Assembly: GCF_050947875.1 (NCBI RefSeq)
Contig: NC_134571.1
Span: 228,542,024-228,606,023, forward strand
DNA from: Dermacentor variabilis
Lineage: Eukaryota > Arthropoda > Arachnida > Ixodida > Ixodidae
Length of the DNA: 64,000 nt
Direction: 5' to 3'
The notes below the pieces were generated by a model. It ran no database searches, had not been told where the DNA came from, and saw only the letters and a program-made list of their open reading frames with translations. Shown here piece by piece: positions 42,433 to 54,048 of this stretch. A program made the translations under genes and the position numbers. Each line of letters begins with the position of its first letter. Position 1 is the stretch's first letter.

Positions 42433-44273
42433 AGCTGGTGTTGTGCATTGTGTGCTCTACTTGCATGACGAAGCAATCGCGTGACGCAAGCATCTGCTGC
42501 TACAGCACAGACATTGACAAGGATTTCTGGGCATTTTAGTGTTACCTTCTTTCCAACCTACACGTTTGTCTTTGTTCCTTCGGTGGCCGCTAATGCGTCA
42601 CTCACACTTGGTTTCCCACCGGCCGTCAATATAGATATGGTCGGTTTTGTGCACTGCGTGTTTTACTTGCATTGCGAAGCAATCAAGTGACGCAAGCACC
42701 TGCTACCGCAGCCCACACAGCGACATGGACTACCCGGCAATTCACTCTTACCTGCTTTCCAACCTGCACGTTTCTTTTCGTTCTTACGGTGGACGATAAT
42801 GCGTCGCTCACCCTTGGTACATTACCTGCCCTCAATATACACATGCTCGATTTTCTGCATTTTGTGTTCTGCTTGCATTGCCAAGCTATGTGGGGATGCA
42901 AGCATCTGCTGACGCAGCCCTGACAGTACACATAGACTACCTGGCATATTAGCCTCACCTCCTTTCCAACCTGCACGTTTCTTTTCGTTCTTTCGGTTTA
43001 CGCTAATGCGCCGCTCACACGTAAAACCCCACCTTCCCTCAATATAGATATATTCGGTGTTGTGCACTATCTGTTGTACTTATATTGCGAAGCAATAGGT
43101 AAAGGAAGCATCTGCTACCACAGCCCAAACAGTGAATGGACTACGCGGCTATTTGGCGCGACCTCCTATAAAACTTGCACTTTTCTTTTTTCGGTGGACG
43201 TTAATGCGTCGCTCACATTTGGTACCCCACCTGTCTTCAATATACACATGACTGGTTTACTGCATTGTCTGTTGTATTTACATTACAAGTAATTGGCCAG
43301 TAATTGGTAATTTACATTACAAGTAATTGGCCAACATCTGCTGCCGCAGCCCAAAGAGCGATACGGACTACCCAGCATCTTACCCTTACGTCGTTTCCAA
43401 CCCGCACGTTTCTTTTCGTTCTTTCTGTGGCCACTAACGCTTCGCTCACACTTAGAACCCCGCCTGCCGTCAATAACGACATATTCGGCATTGCGCATTT
43501 TGTGTTGTACTTCCAATTTTAGGCAATCAGGGGACGCAAGCATCTGTTGTCGCAGCCCACACATAGACATGGACTTCCCGGCATTTGAGCGTTAATTTCT
43601 TTCCAACCTACACGTTTCTTCTTGTTCTTCCGGTGGCCGCTGATGCGTCGCGAACACTTGGTTCCCCAACTGTTGCCAATATTGACATGGTCGTATTTGT
43701 GCACTGTGTGTTGTACTTGTATTGCGGATCAATCGGGTACGCAAGCATCTGCTACCGCAGCCCCCACAGCGACATGGACGAGCCCGTATTTTAACCTTAC
43801 CTCCTTTCCAAGCTGCGCGTTCGTTTCATTCTTTCGGTGGCCGCTAATGCGTCGCTCACACTTGGTACCCCCTTGCGCTCAATAAAGATATATTCGGTTT
43901 CGTGCATTATGTGTTATACTTACATGGCGAAGCAATAGGGTGACGCAAGCATCTGCTGCCACAGCCCACACAGCGACATTGACTTCCGGGCATGTTAGGG
44001 TTACCTCCTTTCCAATGTGCACGTTTCTTTTCATTGTTTCTGTGGCCTATATGCGTCGCTCACACTTGGTTCCCCAACTGTTGCCAATATTTACATGGTC
44101 GTATTTGTGCACTGTGTGTTGTACTTGAATTGCGGATCAATCGGGTGACGCAAGCATCTGATACCGCGGCCCACACCGCGCCATGGACTACCCAGCATTT
44201 TATCCTTCACTACTTTCGAACCTGCATGTTTCTTTTCGTTCTTTCGGGGGACGCAAATGCGTCGCTGACACTT
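42433..44273 (+). repeat. 205-bp satellite array, block A
   Basis: Tandem monomers of 204-206 bases. The conserved core runs CACACTTGGTACCCCACCTG, CCCTCAATATAGACATGG, TTTTGTGCATTGTGTGTTGT, TTGCGAAGCAATCGGGTGAC, AGCGACATGGACTACCCGGC, CCTTTCCAACCTGCACGTTT and GTGGCCGCTAATGCGTCGCT. Monomers differ mainly in the CAATATAGA...GGTTTTGTGC segment. Block A holds about nine monomers; one short region near 43280-43330 repeats ATTACAAGTAATTGGCCA. No transcript or protein is implied. Confidence 0.9.
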
Positions 44274-45224
44274 TATTTTATTTGATTTCATTCTTATTTC
44301 TTAAAGACCCCGTAACGGGGTATTACATAAGGGGTGGGTTACACAGAAATTAACAGAGACCATGTGTTAATCTATGGTGAAAGGTGATTGGTGATGCCTT
44401 CTATGAAGGTGGATGGGCAAGGGATGGCAGCAGTGTCGCCCGGAAGGCCATTCCAGTCAGCAGCTGTACGAGGAAAAAATGACGTAGAAAGGGTAACGGT
44501 GCCTGCAAGTGGGCGCGCGACTTGAAGAGGATGACAAGTGCTATTAGGCGTGCGTGTTGGTGGAACAATGTATGGCGGGATACCCATCGACCTATGAAAA
44601 AGATTATAGAATAAAGAAAGACTGGCGATACGGTGGCGACATGAGAGAAAGGGTAAATTAGATTCTAATTTTAGTGATGACACACTCACATCATAAGAAT
44701 ACGAACGATGAATGAACCTAGTGGCACGAATTTGATGTGACTCAAGGGTGTCTTGAATATAAGCTTGTCGCGGGTTCCAGATTGGTGACGCGTATTCCAA
44801 TTTTGTTCGCACGAGAGTTTTATAAGCTAAACATTTTACATTCTTAGGCGCGTTATCTAGATGACGTCGCAAAAATCCAAGTGTTTTATTTGCAGATGAT
44901 ATGATATGATATAGTGACGTGCTAAGCCCAAGAAAGGTAATGGCAGAAAGTGACTCCCAGATACTTAAGCTATTAAACTGCTTCGACAGGAACGCGGCTA
45001 ATCGCATAAGAAAAAACAAGTGGAAAGCGGCGGCGGTTGAAAGATAAGGTTTTGGATTTGTGAGGGTTAAGTTCCATTAGCCAATGATCGCACCATTGCT
45101 TTACATGGTTAAGATAACTTTGAAGGGTTAATTGATCAGAGGCGTTGGCAACAATGCAATAAATAACACAGTCATCGGCAACCATTCGGATATTACAAGA
45201 TACATGAGGTGGTAGGTCGTTAAT

Positions 45225-47739
45225 GCATGGATGGGTGGATGAAAAACTTTATTAGGGTCCTTTAGGGCGCGCACTATTGCGCAGCGGTCCGCTCCCATGT
45301 CGGGACCGAGAGGCGGAGCCTCTCCGCCGCGTCGCGGGCCCGTTGGACAGTCCATAACTGTTCTTCGAGATTGAGGCTGTGTAGAACCGCATCCCAGCGT
45401 GAAGAAGTGTTGCTTTCATCGCCGTGTAACGCGGGACTCGCCAGAGCATGTGAAGTTCGCTAAGTCATTGCATAGTGCACATGCATTTGTTGTCTGAATT
45501 TCGGAGTATAACTTGTGAAGAAGTAGGGGGTTTGGTTATGCCCCGTCTGTAGAAGTCTTAGTGTCAAAGCCTGAGGTCTATTGAGTTCGCAATGTGGGAT
45601 GGGTTACATTCTCCGAGCCAAGTAAAATTGCTTAGTAATTTTGGTGTACGAGGAAGGAGAGTCCCGATTGTCAGTACCCCCGGCGTCACGCTGCCTGGTG
45701 GCTACACGGTTGATGATCCCTCGTGCAGCTCCGTGTGCCGACTCATTGACGCTGGGCGGGGCACCCTCGATCTATGCCATGTGGGCTGGAAACCAGATCA
45801 ATCTGTGTGGCTTGATCTCGTTGCTTCCTAGTATCCCTAGGGCCAGCTCGGATATGGTTCCTTTGGCGAATGCCCTAACAGCTGATATCGAGTTGCTGTA
45901 GATTGATGTCCTCTTGTCCAATAAGCCCATCGCTATTGCAGCCTGCTCTGCGATCTCAGAGGACGTCGTCCGAATCAAGATTGCGTTCGTATTTGCCTTT
46001 CATGATCTACGCTAACTACAGCGAGGGCCTGTCCGTCGGCGTAGCACGCTTCGTCCACGAAACTGTTCTGCGAAGCCCGTTCGCGAGCCTTTTCCATGAG
46101 AGCCTTCGAGTGCGCCCGACGTCTTCCCACGTTGCGTTCTGGATGGACGTTTCGTGGGATCGGGGCGACAGTGATGTGGTCCCGCTGCTCTCGAGGGATG
46201 CTGCAGAACTTTGTTTTGATTACTATGGGGGGAACGCCCAGCTCCTGTAAGATGTGTCTTCCAGCTTGTGTGGTAGATAGCCTGATGAACTGGGCCCTCT
46301 CCTGTGCTTCCGCTATTTCCTTTAGCGTGCTATGCATGCCAATTTGAAGTAAGCGTTTCGTGTGCATATGGGGAGGCCGAGAGCTCTCGGTTGCCTTCCT
46401 GATTAATGCGTTGACGTTATCCCGCTCCGATCTTTGCCAGTTGTGCATGGCCGCGACGTAAGTGAAATGACACATTACGAACGCATGTACCAATCTCACG
46501 AGGTTATCTTCTCCGAGGCCTTGTTGCCAGTTGGCCACTCTTTTGATTAGTCTGATGGTATTGTCCGTCTTCTTAGTGAGTCGCAGCACTGTCTGGTTGT
46601 TTGAACCACTCGACTCTACCATCATGCCAAGAATCCGGATAGCACCCACCGTCGGAATATAGCCTCCGTCATTTGTGCGCAGTTTTATGTCGCATTCGGC
46701 GAGTGGATTCCATCCCTTTGGTTTCGGGCATCTGCGCTTGGGTCGATAAAGTAGCAGGTCCGACTTGTGCGGTAAGCACCGAAGGCACGTGGACTCAAGA
46801 TCAATCGCCTCTTGCAGGGCCGTCTCTACATGTCCATCACTACCTCCCGTACACCAGACGGTAACGTCGTCTGCGTATATGGTATGACTGATACCGTCGA
46901 TAGCAGAGAGTGTCCTGCATAGACCAATCATGACGAGGTTAAAGAGGGTTGTGGATATGACTGCCCCTTGTGGCGTCCCCTTAGACCCCAGCTTGATCAT
47001 GTCTGAAGTCAGGTCCCCGATCTTAAGGGTGGCTTCTCTGTCTGACAGGAAAGACCTTGTGAAGGAATGAAAGTGCTTTCCCAGGTTAAGGCGCGAGATT
47101 GTGTTTAAAACGCACGCGTGAAGAATGTCATCAAATGCCTTTTCCAAATCTAGACCTAGTATGGCTCTCGTGTCCCGCGTATTACAGTCAATAATGTGAT
47201 GCTTGATGAGCTTCATCGCGTCCTGCGTCGAGAGTCTGACCCTGAAGGCGATCATGTTGTCTGGGTAAATGTCGTGGTCCTCCAGGTAGCGTGAAAGCCT
47301 GTTTAGGATTGCGTGCTCAGCAACTTTCCCCACGCACGATGTGAGGTTATCGAGGCTGGGCGGCTTGCCTGGCTTGTGGATGAGGATGGTGTTGGCCGAT
47401 TTCCACATTGCCGGGACTTTACCACTGCACCATGCTTGGTTAATGATGTCCGTTAGGTATTCGATGGACTTCTCGTCCAGGTTCCGTAGAGCTTTGTTTG
47501 TGATCTTGCCCGGACCCGGAGCCGATCTACCGTTGAGGGCGTGGAGGACCTGCCTGATCTCCACAATCCTGAATTCTGCGTCGAGCTCAGGGTTCTCGGA
47601 GCCTTCGTAGTCAGAGGAAGGTGGTGTAGGGCTCGATGCGACTGATAGGTACTTCTTCACGAGTTTGGATAAAATTTCCTTGTTCGAATATTCTCGTTTG
47701 GCTGTGTGTAGAGTGCGCACCAGTGTGTTGCGTTGGTTG
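45225..47739 (-). mobile_element. I-clade LINE, third copy, nested in CR1 LINE
   Basis: A 2,515-bp 5'-truncated copy flanked by 14-bp direct repeats, GGTAGGTCGTTAAT (45211-45224) and GGAAGGTTGTTAAT (47740-47753), with two mismatches. It encodes RT, RNase H and the C-terminal tail, and ends in a (CATCCA)-like tail next to AATAAAGTTTTTCATCC. Removing it and one repeat rejoins the CR1 RT between motif B and the ADD box. It is the best preserved LINE frame in the window. Confidence 0.9.
45772..45978 (-). pseudogene. LINE RNase H continuation
   Basis: SSEIAEQAAIAMGL carries the catalytic Glu helix. SNSISAVRAFAKG aligns with SDSRxAVRxF, with Asn in place of Asp. HRLIWFPAHMA carries the His. The frame is offset from the 624-residue ORF, so the domain is split by a frameshift at about 45975. 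Confidence 0.75.
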
Positions 47740-47849
47740 GGAAGGTTGTTAATATATATAAGGAATAAAAGCAGGGCAAGGACGGACCCTCGCGGAACGC
47801 CTGATGTTTCTGGAAGGGAAGCAGAGGTAGCATTGTTCACAAGAACCAC
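45975..47849 (-). pseudogene. Chimeric 624-residue ORF: CR1 motif B joined to I-clade RT
   Basis: Residues 1-37 (MVLVNNATSASLPETSG, VPRGSVLALLLFLIYIN) come from the host CR1 LINE. The rest is the inserted I-clade LINE: GRSAPGPGKITNKALRNLDE, motif A at LGLDLEKAFDDILH, motif B at GTPQGAVIS, the YADD box in HTIYADDVTVWC, then the thumb and the start of RNase H (SFVDEACYADGQA). The frame closes at 45975 inside RNase H. All RT Asp residues are present. The start Met belongs to the CR1 host, so it is a read-through frame created by nesting and not a designed gene. Confidence 0.85.
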
Positions 47850-48640
47850 CTGAGAGCGGTTATTACAAATTCACGGATCCCATTTATGATGTCGGGGTGA
47901 AGATTTAACAGTGAAAGTTTGAGTAGAAGGCCCTTACGGGGTACTTTATCAAACGATTTCGTGAAGTCCAGAAAAATGGCGTCAGTCCTAAAATTGCAAT
48001 CTAAGTTTGCATGTAAGTCGTGCGCAAACATGGCCAGTTCAGTTTCGCAGGAAAAACCCCTGCGAAATTCATGCTGCGCAGGATTGAAATTATTCGAATC
48101 GAGAAAGTCCGTGATATGTGTGTAAATGACATGCTCCAAGATTTTGCACTGGATACTAGTTAAAGAAATGGGTCGGTAGTTTAGCTGTGATTCTCTGATA
48201 CCTGACGTGAAGACTAGAATTGCTTTTCCGTATTTCCAATCGGCAGGAAGCTGGCCCGTGGAAAGTGACTGTGAGTATAGTAAACACAAAAATGATGCAC
48301 AAATGTTTTGAGTGTTCCTCAGAAATTTTCAGTTAATGTTATCGATCCCGGCTGATGAAGATAGTTTAAGTTTGTCAATTACGGCAGAAATTCCAGATGC
48401 GACAAGGTAAATTGGCGGCATAACAGTTCCGAGGGCACTGTATTGTACAGGGGGTGGCATGTTGGTTTCTTTACTAAATACGGATGAACACGCGGTGTTA
48501 AACATATTAGCGCATTCAAAGTCGGTGGCCACTTCACCTGATTCTTTCGTAACAGCGACAGTGCATGCGTGGTTTGTGTTTATAATCTGCCAGAATTTTC
48601 TTGGGTTAGTAGTCAGCATTTTCGGCAAGTCAGCGTTGGT

Positions 48641-48661
48641 ACTTGGTACCCCACATGCACT

Positions 48662-48724
<63 letters not shown>

Positions 48725-50430
48725 CGGTTTTGTGCATTAAAAGTTGTACTTACATGGCGAAGCAATCGTGTGAAACAAGCGCCCAGATAGCGACATGGAC
48801 TTCCTGGCATTTTAGCGTTACCTCCTCTCCAAGCTACACGTTTCTTTTTTGTTCATTCGGTGGCGGCTGATACATCGCCCACACTTGGTAGCGCACCTGC
48901 CCTCAAAATAGATATGTCCGGTTTTGTGCATTATGGGTGGTACTTTCATTGCAAAGCAGTCAAATGACGCAAGCATCTGCTGCCGCAGCCGACACAGCGA
49001 CAGGGACTACGCGGCTATTTAACGCGACCTCCTTCTACAACCTGCACTTTTCGTTGTTTCGTGGCCGCTAATGCGTCGCTCCCACTTGCTACCCCAACTG
49101 CCTTCAATATACACATGGCGACTGCACTGCCTTTTGTGTTGTACTTGCATTGTCAATGAATTGGGTGACGCAGCCCAAATAGCGCCATGGACTTCCCGGC
49201 ATTTTCTCGTTACCCCCTTTCCAACCTGCACGTTTCTTTCTTTCAGTGGCCGCTAATGCATCGCTCTCACTTGGTACCCCACCTGCCTTCAATATAGATA
49301 CGGCTGGTTTTGTCCATTGTGGGTTGTACTTGCATTGCGAAGCAATCGGGTGACGCAGGCATCTGCTAGCGCAGCCCACAAAGCGACAAGGGCGACCCGG
49401 CATTTTAGCCTTACCTCCTTTCCAACCTGCACGTTTCTTTTCGTTCTTTCTGTGGCCGTTAATGCGTCGCTCACAAGGTACCCAATCCTGCCCTCAATAA
49501 CAAAGATATAGTTGGTTTTGTGCATTATGTGTTGTACTTACATGGTGAAGCATTCGGGTGACCCAAGCGCTCAGACAGTGACATGGACTACCTGGCATTT
49601 TAGCGTTTCCTCCTCTCCAACCCGCACGTTTCTTTTCATGCATTCGGTGGCCGCTAACGCCTCTTTCACACTTGTTTCCCCACATGTTCTCAATATGGAC
49701 ATGGTCGTATTTGTGCATTGCCTGTTGTGTATTTGCATTGCCAAGCAATCGGGTGACGCAAGCATCTGGAACCGCAGCCCAAACAGCGACATGGACCTCC
49801 CGGCATTTTATCGTTACCTCCTTTCCAACCTGCACGTTTCTTTCCTTTCTTTCGGTGGCCGCAAATGCGTCACTCGCACTTGGTACCCCACCAGCCTTCA
49901 ATATAGACATGGCTGGTTTACTACATTCTTTTTTTACTTGCATTACGAAGCAATCGGGCGACGCAGGTATCTGCTACCGCTGCCCAAACAGCGAAATGGC
50001 CTATACCAAGAATTTAGATTGCCTCCTTTCCAACCCGCACGTTTCTTTTCATTCTTTCTATGGCCGCTTATGCATCGCTCACATGGTAGCCCCACCTGCC
50101 CTTAATATAGATATATTCGGTTTTGTGCATTATGTGTTGCACTTACATGGCGAAGCAATCGGGTGACACAAGCACCCAGACAGCGACATGGACTTCCCGG
50201 AATTTTAGCGTTAGCGCCTCTCCAACCAGCACGTTCCTTTTCGTTCTTTCGGTGGCCGCCAATTCTTCGTTCACACTTCGTTCCCCACCTGCCCTCAATA
50301 TAGACATGGCTGCTTTTGCGCATTGTGTGTTGTACTTGCATTGCGAAGCAATCGGGTGATGCAGGCATGTGCTGCAGCCTCACACAGTGACATGGACTAC
50401 CCGGCATTTTACGCTTACCTCCTTTCCAAC
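48641..50430 (+). repeat. 205-bp satellite array, block B
   Basis: About nine monomers of the same satellite, with an (AT)n expansion at 48664-48720 inside the CAATATAGA segment of the first monomer. Variant monomers with ATATTCGGTTTTGTGCATTA recur about every third or fourth unit. Confidence 0.9.
48664..48720. repeat. (AT)n microsatellite in satellite monomer
   Basis: About 28 TA/AT units grown from the CAATATAGATATAT segment of a monomer. Confidence 0.95.
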
Positions 50431-50740
50431 TCTGGAGAGGAAGGGAGACAAGCCCAATACTGTGATGATGAGGTTTTCATCTCTTCAAACTAAAGAAAAA
50501 TGGCTCGCAAAGGAAGGGGGATTGAAGAAAACAAAGTCAGCTATATTCTTCAGTGAAAACCTCACAGCATGCAATAAGAAGCTTTCCTGGGAACTGAAAA
50601 ATAGGGCTCTTGAATATAAGTACGAGTTCGCATGGCACAAGAATGGCAAACTTTTCGTGCGCCGCAGCCCCAGTGATAGGGTGATTAAAATTGCAATGTT
50701 GCATGACCTAGAAAAATACGATAGAATGAAAGATAGCTGA
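50431..50740 (+). pseudogene. LINE ORF1-type protein fragment
   Basis: The frame reads NTVMMRFSSLQTKEKWLAK, IFFSENLTACNKKLSWELK and YKYEFAWHKNGKLFVRRSP. This is the pattern seen in ORF1 proteins of CR1/Jockey LINEs: a strand, 'R..W', 'eNLT..nk.L', then 'W.nGk..vr'. These act as RNA chaperones. The N-terminal coiled coil or zinc knuckle is absent. The upstream ATG at 50369 lies in satellite DNA, so the annotated start is artificial. Confidence 0.6.
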
Positions 50741-50877
50741 TCGCAAGAAGTGATTACGTTCTCTTCACAAACATGACTACTATGACGCTGAGGCCTTCCA
50801 GGAAATTGATTCATGTCAGAAAAAAAAAAAGTTATCAGCGATTCACCTTAATGCCGAAAGACTTTAAAAAAAAGAAA

Positions 50878-51170
50878 GAATGCGTTGACTTCTTTTTGAG
50901 CAACCTAATCACCAATTTGATTTCTTAGCTTTCACTGAAATGTGGTCTACTGATAACCATGACACCGCGCCGTGTACGAACTACACATATGCATCAATCT
51001 ACAGGGAAAACCAAAGGGGCGGAGGTGTATTGATTTATGTTCGTGACAGCGTTAAATACAATATTGTGAAAGAATATACTGTAATATTCTCTCACTTTGA
51101 ACCTGTCATGATAAAACGTCGACGCCTTTTAGTAGTTGCTATATATAGGCCCCCTTCTGGAACTCTCTGA
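50878..51170 (+). pseudogene. LINE endonuclease fragment
   Basis: FDFLAFTEMWSTDNHDT carries the catalytic Glu in the TEMW form of the usual TETW motif. ENQRGGGVLIYVRDSVKYNI and LLVVAIYRPPSGTL are the next conserved strands of the APE-like nuclease. The frame ends at TGA 51168-51170, before GDFN and SDH. Inactive. Confidence 0.8.
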
Positions 51171-51847
51171 TTTCCATAATTTCATGGATGAAATGCCTGA
51201 GTACTGTGAACAGAAGGGCGCGTCCAACCAACTGCAGCAAGCAAGAAATAACACACCTTATTCTTTCTTTTTTAAACTCTAAAATGACGGCCATGAGCAT
51301 AGAGAATGAAAGCCGACCAGTAGCAGTTTTCAAAAAAAAAAGACACGCTTATCTAATGGCGCTTCAAACATGACATTTTTTTCTTTCTCTTCTGCGTAAG
51401 ACTTGCTTATATTCTATATTTCTTTGAGAACTGTATTTTGCCCCAAAATTTAGCCATGAAAATTTCCTTGATGATGAGCTGTTGATATAAAGTATTTTAT
51501 AGTTCACTTATTAAAACCACGGCTTAGTTCTTTTTTTCTCCACTGCATTGATGTATTACATGATGTATTAGTGTTACAATATGTATTATTATGTAGTATT
51601 ATATTTATGTATTATATGTTACAGGCTCAGTGTACTGCAATATCTTTGTTGTTCTTTTCTTGTTCCCTTTTTTACTACATTGATGTATTACAAAGTGAAA
51701 CGCTAAGTGTTGTGCAATATCGTGGTCTGGGCGGAGATTGGCGCATTGTCAGGCATTCAGTTGCCTTTTCGCCACCCCTTCCCGCTGTACCACTGGATAT
51801 GTATGCTTAAGCTGATGATAATGAAATAAACAATTCATTCATATAAC

Positions 51848-52457
51848 CTTCTTTTCTTTCTTTCGGTCGCCGCTAATGCGTCGCTCACACTTGGTACCCC
51901 ATGTGCCTTCAATATAGACATGCCTGGTTTTGTGCATTGTCTGTTGTACTTGCATTGCGAAGCAATAGAGTGGTGCAGTCATCTGCTACCGCAGCCCACA
52001 CAGAGACATGGACAACTCGGCATTTTAGACTTACCTCCTTTGCAACCTGCACGTTTCTTTTCGTTCTTTCTGTGGCCGATAATGCGTCGCTCACACTGGG
52101 TACCCCACCTGTCCTCAATACAGACATGGCCGGATTTCTGCATTGTGTTGTCCTTGCATTGCGAAGCAATCGGGCGACGCAGGCTTATGCTACCGCAGCC
52201 CACACAGCGACGTGGACAACCCGGCAATTAGCCTTTCCGCCTTTCCAACCCGCACGTTTCTTTTCCTTCTTCCTGTGGCTGCTAATGCTTTGCTCACATT
52301 TCGCACCCCACTTGCCCTCAATATAAAGATTCGGTTTTGTGCATTGTGTGTTGTACTTACAATGCGAAGTAATCGGTTGACGCAAGCATCTGCTGCTGCA
52401 GCCTACACATAGACGTGAACTTCCCGGCATTTAAGCGTTAATTTCTTTGCAACCTAC
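51848..52457 (+). repeat. 205-bp satellite array, block C
   Basis: About three monomers, bounded on the left by the deleted LINE and on the right by the hAT-like element. The last eight bases, CAACCTAC (52450-52457), are the left TSD. Confidence 0.9.
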
Positions 52458-52536
52458 CAGTGGCGTAGCCAGAAATTTCGTTCGGGGGGGGCTCACTTTG
52501 CAGCTCGGCCTCCCCTTATAGAATTAGTCGAGGAAT

Positions 52537-52646
<110 letters not shown>

Positions 52647-52840
52647 CTGTCATTCAGCAACCTTGTTTACATTTTCGTACATATGCAACGACCAGGGGAA
52701 AATCTCAATGACGCTGTCCTCCTTTGTTAGAATGTATTGCGCAGGAGCAGCTGTCACCGGTTGTGTATTGCGAGTAATTGCTCGGAAATTATAGTCGCAA
52801 CAGAGAGCACATATAAAAAGCAGGAGTTCTGCAAAATATA

Positions 52841-54048
52841 CGAGGGCGAGTCAAATGAAAGTGAGGCCATGCGAATATATGACAAACGGGGTACTTTATT
52901 TCAAAGTAGTCACCATGAGTATTTAAACACTTGTCTTACTAACGAGTCGCGTTATTCCCGTCTCATAAAACTCCTTGGATTGCTGCCTCAAAAATCTGTA
53001 AATGACTACACGTCATCTTCCGACACGAATCTCGTTCACTTGAGCAGTTTCTTCAAGTTTTACCAAATGTGGAAGACGCAAGGCAACAGGTCTGGGCTGC
53101 ATGAGGGATGTTGCAGCGTTTCCCACTTGAAATTTGCCAGATTTGTATTAACCACATCAGCGACGTGGGAACGGGCAATGTCGTGAAGCAAGATGTTCCC
53201 AATGCTCAATTTTCCACCTCGTTTGTTCTTGATTGCGACACGCAGCCGATACGACCTTTCACAATATCTGAAACGATTTATAGTCTCTCCAGGTTTAGAA
53301 AATTCGATCAGTAATGTCTCCTAACGATCTAAAAAGAAGTCAACACTTCTCCGGCAGAAATGACGGCCTTTGTTTTCCTTGGGAGTGGTGAATTCAAATG
53401 TTTCCACTGTAAGCTTTGCCGTAATGTTTCAGGCTAGTAGTAGCGGCACCATGAGTCATCCCCCGTCACAATTGCAGACAAAAAGGCGTCACCCTCATCT
53501 GGGGTTCTTTGACGTGCACCTAAATCTAAGTACACGGGTGTTTTCGCATTTCGCCTCCATCAAAATGCAGCCGCCGTGACGGGGATTCGATCCTGCGACC
53601 TCGTGCTCAGCAGCCCAACACCATAGCCACTGAGCAACCACGGCCTTTTCAATTGTGTTGGGGGTGATTGCACGGTGACTTTGGCCCGGCCCTGGATCGT
53701 CTTTGTAGCTTTCATGTCCTTTGAACAGTTTGCTACAACGCTTCACAGTGGCCAATGAAACGCAATGTTCAACGCATACGGCAGCCATACGGCGAATAAT
53801 TTTTTGGGGGGAAACATCATCATTTATCAAAAACCTCACGACACCAAGCTGTTCAACTTTTGGAGTGTCCATTATGTCACGCAACCATGTTCAACCCAGT
53901 GTATGAGAGCATTAAAGAACCTTTAACCTCACCTCTGCATGTCACTTGTAAATGAGATGCGTATGTGCTACGCGCATGCCTCGAAAATAATGAACCGAAC
54001 CATTATTGCGCGGGGCGGGTTGTCTCACTTTCATTTGACTTGCCTTCG
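52841..54048 (-). mobile_element. Mariner transposon, broken, copy 2
   Basis: Starts CGAGGGCGAGTCAAATGAAA and ends CATTTGACTTGCCTTCG, flanked by TA at 52839-52840 and 54049-54050. The minus strand keeps the N-terminal helix-turn-helix (53884-53650: VVRFLINDDVSPQKI, IIRRMAAVCVEH, SLATVKRCSKLFKG). The middle catalytic part is missing where a Ruka SINE sits. Inserted at the same site as copy 1 within the hAT-like host. Confidence 0.85.
53498..53650 (-). mobile_element. Ruka-type SINE nested in mariner
   Basis: Reads as the full-length SINE at 17985-18208 over the tRNA-like head (B box GGATCGAATCCC) and most of the body, ending at CTGGGGTTCTTTGACGTGC. It replaces about 230 bases of the mariner, so insertion came with a deletion or was followed by one. 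Confidence 0.8.

Larger units (their letters stand above)
44274..48640 (-). mobile_element. CR1-type LINE inserted in satellite, carrying a nested LINE
   Basis: Satellite stops at 44273 and resumes at 48641. Reading leftward: a pre-RT region (48640-48330, NPRKFWQIINTNHA), then RT (48289-47837: LSTGQLPADWKYGKAILVF, NYRPISLTSIQCKILEHVI, IFLDFTKSFDKVPRKG) and motif B (GVPRGSVLALLLFLIYI). The nested LINE follows. RT then resumes at 45185 (VADDCVIYCIVANASDQ), with the thumb (45019-44372, LEYASPIWNPRQAYIQ) and the C-terminus (SFFPRTAADWNGLPGD). The 3' tail is at 44274-44330. Same family as 18690-20603. Confidence 0.9.
50431..51847 (+). mobile_element. LINE with ORF1 and endonuclease remnants, RT deleted
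   Basis: Inserted in a satellite monomer between CCTTTCCAAC and CTTCTTTTCTTTC. It carries an ORF1-like segment (50431-50740) and an endonuclease segment (50878-51170), then degenerate sequence and a 3' end with AATGAAATAAACAATTCATT. The whole RT region expected between them and the tail is missing, so the copy is internally deleted. Probably CR1/Jockey-like. Confidence 0.75.

Noticed and set aside
49494..50166. Long overlapping open frames on both strands (up to 197 residues) in the satellite
   Set aside because: They repeat with the 205-bp monomer in rotating frames, since 205 is not a multiple of three, and have no start context or family motif. They are by-products of a stop-poor monomer.
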